NCBI GenBank assembly: GCA_029945985.1
Contig: JAQSDP010000435.1
Location: 1 to 15,601 of the forward strand
Source of the DNA: a bacterium
GTDB lineage: Bacteria; Acidobacteriota; Blastocatellia; Pyrinomonadales; Pyrinomonadaceae
Reading direction: 5' to 3'
Length of the DNA stretch: 15,601 nt
Position numbers and translations under genes: made by a program. Positions 13,826 through 15,601 of this stretch are shown piece after piece. Under the pieces are notes generated by a model that was not told where the DNA came from, did not search any database, and saw only the letters and a program-made list of their open reading frames with translations. Within the stretch, counting starts at the first letter, position 1. Each line of letters starts with the position of its first letter.

Positions 13826-14368
13826 TCAAGTCGACGGATCATTGCGTTCAGGAAACCGCGTCTTGAAATCTCCGGACCGTCGGCGGAGCGAGATCCAGGT
13901 TTCGAACGCGTCTGGCGTCAGGAGCCAGACGTTTAGCCATTCTGCCATTTCGGCCTCTTCTGGAGTCCGGTTAAGTTTTTTCTTCGCTTCGATCACCCGT
14001 TCGCGGATCAGGCGGATGCCGTTCTTGTCGCCCTCAGATAAAAACTTCTTGCGGAGATTATTCAAATTGCGGATGCTCGTGAGCGTTTGGCGAAAGGATC
14101 CGACCTTCAAGATGTTGCGAAACTCAGCTGTATAGGGCTTTGCTTCGTACCGGAGAACGTGGAGTTCCATTATCTCGGAATGCCGAAGTTCGGCTCCTTC
14201 ATCAGCGAGCAGCCGTGCTATCTTCATTGGCGACTCAACTGCCACATCGCCCAGAACATCGCGAACGACTTGCTCGATCGCCTCGATCTCGGCTGAGCCG
14301 ATGCTTTCGCAATCGAGCTTTTCCCAGACCTCGATCATCAGGTCGTGCTTAGTCTTCGACTCCCACAT
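13826..14368 (-). CDS. Conserved-looking protein of unknown function in the heptose operon
   Basis: 180 residues from the ATG at 14368; a GTG one codon earlier (14371) is an alternative. The stop of the adenylyltransferase gene lies two bases upstream (TAG TG ATG), so it is tightly coupled to it. The protein is soluble, highly charged and helical, with no signal peptide or membrane segment. Features: an acidic N-terminal helical part with IEAIEQVVRDVLG (29-41 from the ATG), a middle SPMKIARLLADEGAELRHSEIMELHVL, and a C-terminal EEAEMAEWLNVWLLTPDAFETWISLRRRSGDF. No family recognised. The operon position suggests a housekeeping or envelope-linked role, but this is only an inference. Confidence 0.8.
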   Translation of the reverse strand: MWESKTKHDLMIEVWEKLDCESIGSAEIEAIEQVVRDVLGDVAVESPMKIARLLADEGAELRHSEIMELHVLRYEAKPYTAEFRNILKVGSFRQTLTSIRNLNNLRKKFLSEGDKNGIRLIRERVIEAKKKLNRTPEEAEMAEWLNVWLLTPDAFETWISLRRRSGDFKTRFPERNDPST

Positions 14369-14370
14369 CA

Positions 14371-14850
14371 CTATTTCGCGAGCCGCTCGATGATCTCCGT
14401 CGACGAATGATCTTTCGGGTCACCGACGATCGCAACGGTTCCGCCGTACGAGCGCACGGTGTCGCGTTCGGGAACTGTTTCGGTGGTGTAGTCCGTTCCT
14501 TTCGCGTGGAAATCAGGCTTGAGAGCGAGCAGAAGTTCCTCGACCGTGGGCTCGTCAAAGATGGTGACGATATCGACGCAGCGAATGCTGGCAACTATCT
14601 CCGCCCGTTCATTCTGCGGGGTGTGCGGACGGCCTTCGCCTTTCAGTTTTCGAGCTTCATCGTCGGAGTTAATGCCGACTATCAGCACATCCGCAAGTTC
14701 AGCGGCGCCGAGGAGATAGCGAAGATGCCCGGCGTGAAACAGGTCAAAACATCCATTCGCTAACGCGATCTTTGCACCATGCTCGCGCAGGTCAGAGACC
14801 ATGGCGGTCAGCGATTCGCGATCGAGGATCGGTGCGGAGTATCTCTGCAT
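14371..14850 (-). CDS. rfaE2: D-glycero-beta-D-manno-heptose 1-phosphate adenylyltransferase
   Basis: A 159-aa nucleotidyltransferase of the cytidylyltransferase-like fold. It transfers AMP from ATP to heptose 1-phosphate to give ADP-heptose, the donor for LPS inner core. The HxGH nucleotide motif is in LANGCFDLFHAGHLRYL (30-46), with HAGH at 39-42. HAKGTDYTTETVPE (115-128), the GG of SYGGTVAIV (134-142) and HSSTEIIERL (148-157) fit the second domain of HldE/RfaE. The ATG at 14850 shares its A with the TGA of the preceding kinase gene (TGATG), which decides the start over the TTG one codon upstream. In many proteobacteria the kinase and transferase are one fused protein (HldE); here they are two adjacent genes. 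Confidence 0.93.
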   Translation of the reverse strand: MQRYSAPILDRESLTAMVSDLREHGAKIALANGCFDLFHAGHLRYLLGAAELADVLIVGINSDDEARKLKGEGRPHTPQNERAEIVASIRCVDIVTIFDEPTVEELLLALKPDFHAKGTDYTTETVPERDTVRSYGGTVAIVGDPKDHSSTEIIERLAK

Positions 14851-15601
14851 CAATTTGCGGGTGCGGCTTGCAGCAATGCCGCATGTTCGGCGATCGAACG
14901 GCTAACTTCACGGGCGGTCGCGGTTGCGGTGCCTTTCTTCATAACGACGATGCTTCCGGCGTGATTAGCGATCTGGGCAGACTCGGCAAAGCTGAATCCG
15001 GCAGCCAACCCGAGTGTGTAGGCGGCGATCACCGTGTCGCCGGCACCTGTCACGTCGACCGGCTCGCTGGATCCGACCGCATCGATCGATCTAGGCGGCA
15101 CATCCGCCTCGATCAAAAGCATCCCTTTGTTTCCGCGCGTGATCAGTAGAGCCTCGAGACCGAGTATTTCCCGAAGCCGCTCACAGGCCGCATCATCATA
15201 TCCGCTGCCGAGGATATGCTCCACCTCATCCTGGTTCGGGGTGGCGCTCGTGCCCCCCGTAAAGTCGGCGAGACGAGAGCGGGAATCGACGATCATTGGA
15301 ATGTTCCGCGACTTCGCGAGTTGGCGTGTCCGCGCGAATAATTCCGGTGTGATGACGCCATAACCGTAGTCAGAAACAACGATCGCGTCGGCGGATGTAG
15401 CTTCACGAGTCAGGTATTCGTCAAACTTGGCCCTTGTAGCCGCGTCCATGTCTCTGGGTCCGTCATAATCGATGCGGATCATCTGTTGCCGCGCGGCATA
15501 ATGCTGACCGGCGAGGACCCGCACCTTCGTTGTCGTTCGGACGCCGTGAGTTCGCACGATCGATTCGGTAGACACCGAGTTTTGCAGCGATCCGAGAAGC
15601 A
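14850..15601 (-). CDS. rfaE1: D-glycero-beta-D-manno-heptose-7-phosphate kinase, 5' part missing
   Basis: A PfkB/ribokinase-family kinase that phosphorylates heptose 7-phosphate at C1 in ADP-heptose synthesis. 249 residues are visible; the frame is open to the right edge and about 70-80 N-terminal residues are missing against the usual 320-330. Supporting motifs: RTTTKVRVLAGQ and QMIRIDYDG near the visible N-terminus, AIVVSDYGYGVIT, SRLADFTGGTSATPNQDEVE, LLITRGNKGM and the ATP-binding and catalytic DVTGAGDTVIAAY with the GAGD base, at about residues 182-194 of the visible part. A GTG at 15575 is internal, not the start, because LLGSLQNS continues in frame upstream. Its stop overlaps the adenylyltransferase start by one base. 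Confidence 0.93.
   Translation of the reverse strand, partial: LLGSLQNSVSTESIVRTHGVRTTTKVRVLAGQHYAARQQMIRIDYDGPRDMDAATRAKFDEYLTREATSADAIVVSDYGYGVITPELFARTRQLAKSRNIPMIVDSRSRLADFTGGTSATPNQDEVEHILGSGYDDAACERLREILGLEALLITRGNKGMLLIEADVPPRSIDAVGSSEPVDVTGAGDTVIAAYTLGLAAGFSFAESAQIANHAGSIVVMKKGTATATAREVSRSIAEHAALLQAAPAN

Noticed and set aside
13699..13842. 48-codon N-terminal extension of rsmE
   Set aside because: The extension does not resemble RsmE, crosses the repeat element and overlaps the neighbouring gene; the ATG at 13698 gives the normal length.

Overview
The window looks like chromosomal DNA from a Gram-negative, medium-to-high GC bacterium, most likely of the phylum Acidobacteriota (Blastocatellia or Pyrinomonadaceae type). 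This is an inference from gene content: an ECF sigma factor translationally coupled to a serine/threonine kinase carrying TolB-like and TPR regions, a secreted S41 peptidase, separate heptose kinase and heptose adenylyltransferase genes (so an LPS outer membrane), and a 9-nt 'ACCACAGAA'-type intergenic repeat. No phage, transposase, CRISPR array, tRNA or rRNA was recognised.

Layout. (1) 1-1159, minus: secreted S41-type peptidase, cut by the left edge. (2) 1160-1833: a 674-bp gap holding a candidate promoter for the peptidase, a possible decayed EF-hand peptide gene and a clear intrinsic terminator. (3) 1834-5287, plus: a magnesium-chelatase-I/MoxR-like AAA+ ATPase, a small single-pass membrane protein, and a VWA-domain protein with an intact MIDAS; this is a chaperone-type ATPase/VWA module. 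(4) 5288-5666: no gene seen. (5) 5667-9823, minus: ECF sigma factor, then Ser/Thr kinase (ATGA overlap), then an unrecognised single-pass membrane protein with its own candidate promoter. (6) 9926-10420, plus: small secreted protein or lipoprotein, divergent from the sigma factor. (7) 10558-12298, plus: two-TM small protein, HAS-barrel-like protein (ATGA overlap), and a solitary beta-class DNA methyltransferase. (8) 12425-12970, plus: secreted protein of unknown function whose stop overlaps that of rsmE. (9) 12967-15601, minus: heptose-7-phosphate kinase (cut by the right edge), heptose-1-phosphate adenylyltransferase, an unrecognised 180-aa protein and 16S rRNA methyltransferase RsmE. A 9-nt tandem repeat with inverted arms lies just upstream of rsmE.

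How the genes work together. The ATPase and VWA proteins probably form a bipartite remodelling or metal-insertion complex; the membrane protein between them could be its anchor or client. The sigma factor and kinase form a signalling pair with a sensor-like extracytoplasmic half. The last two enzymes make and activate the heptose for ADP-heptose in LPS core synthesis. The methyltransferase has no visible restriction partner and is probably an orphan. Function assignments rest on motif reading only; no database search was possible.
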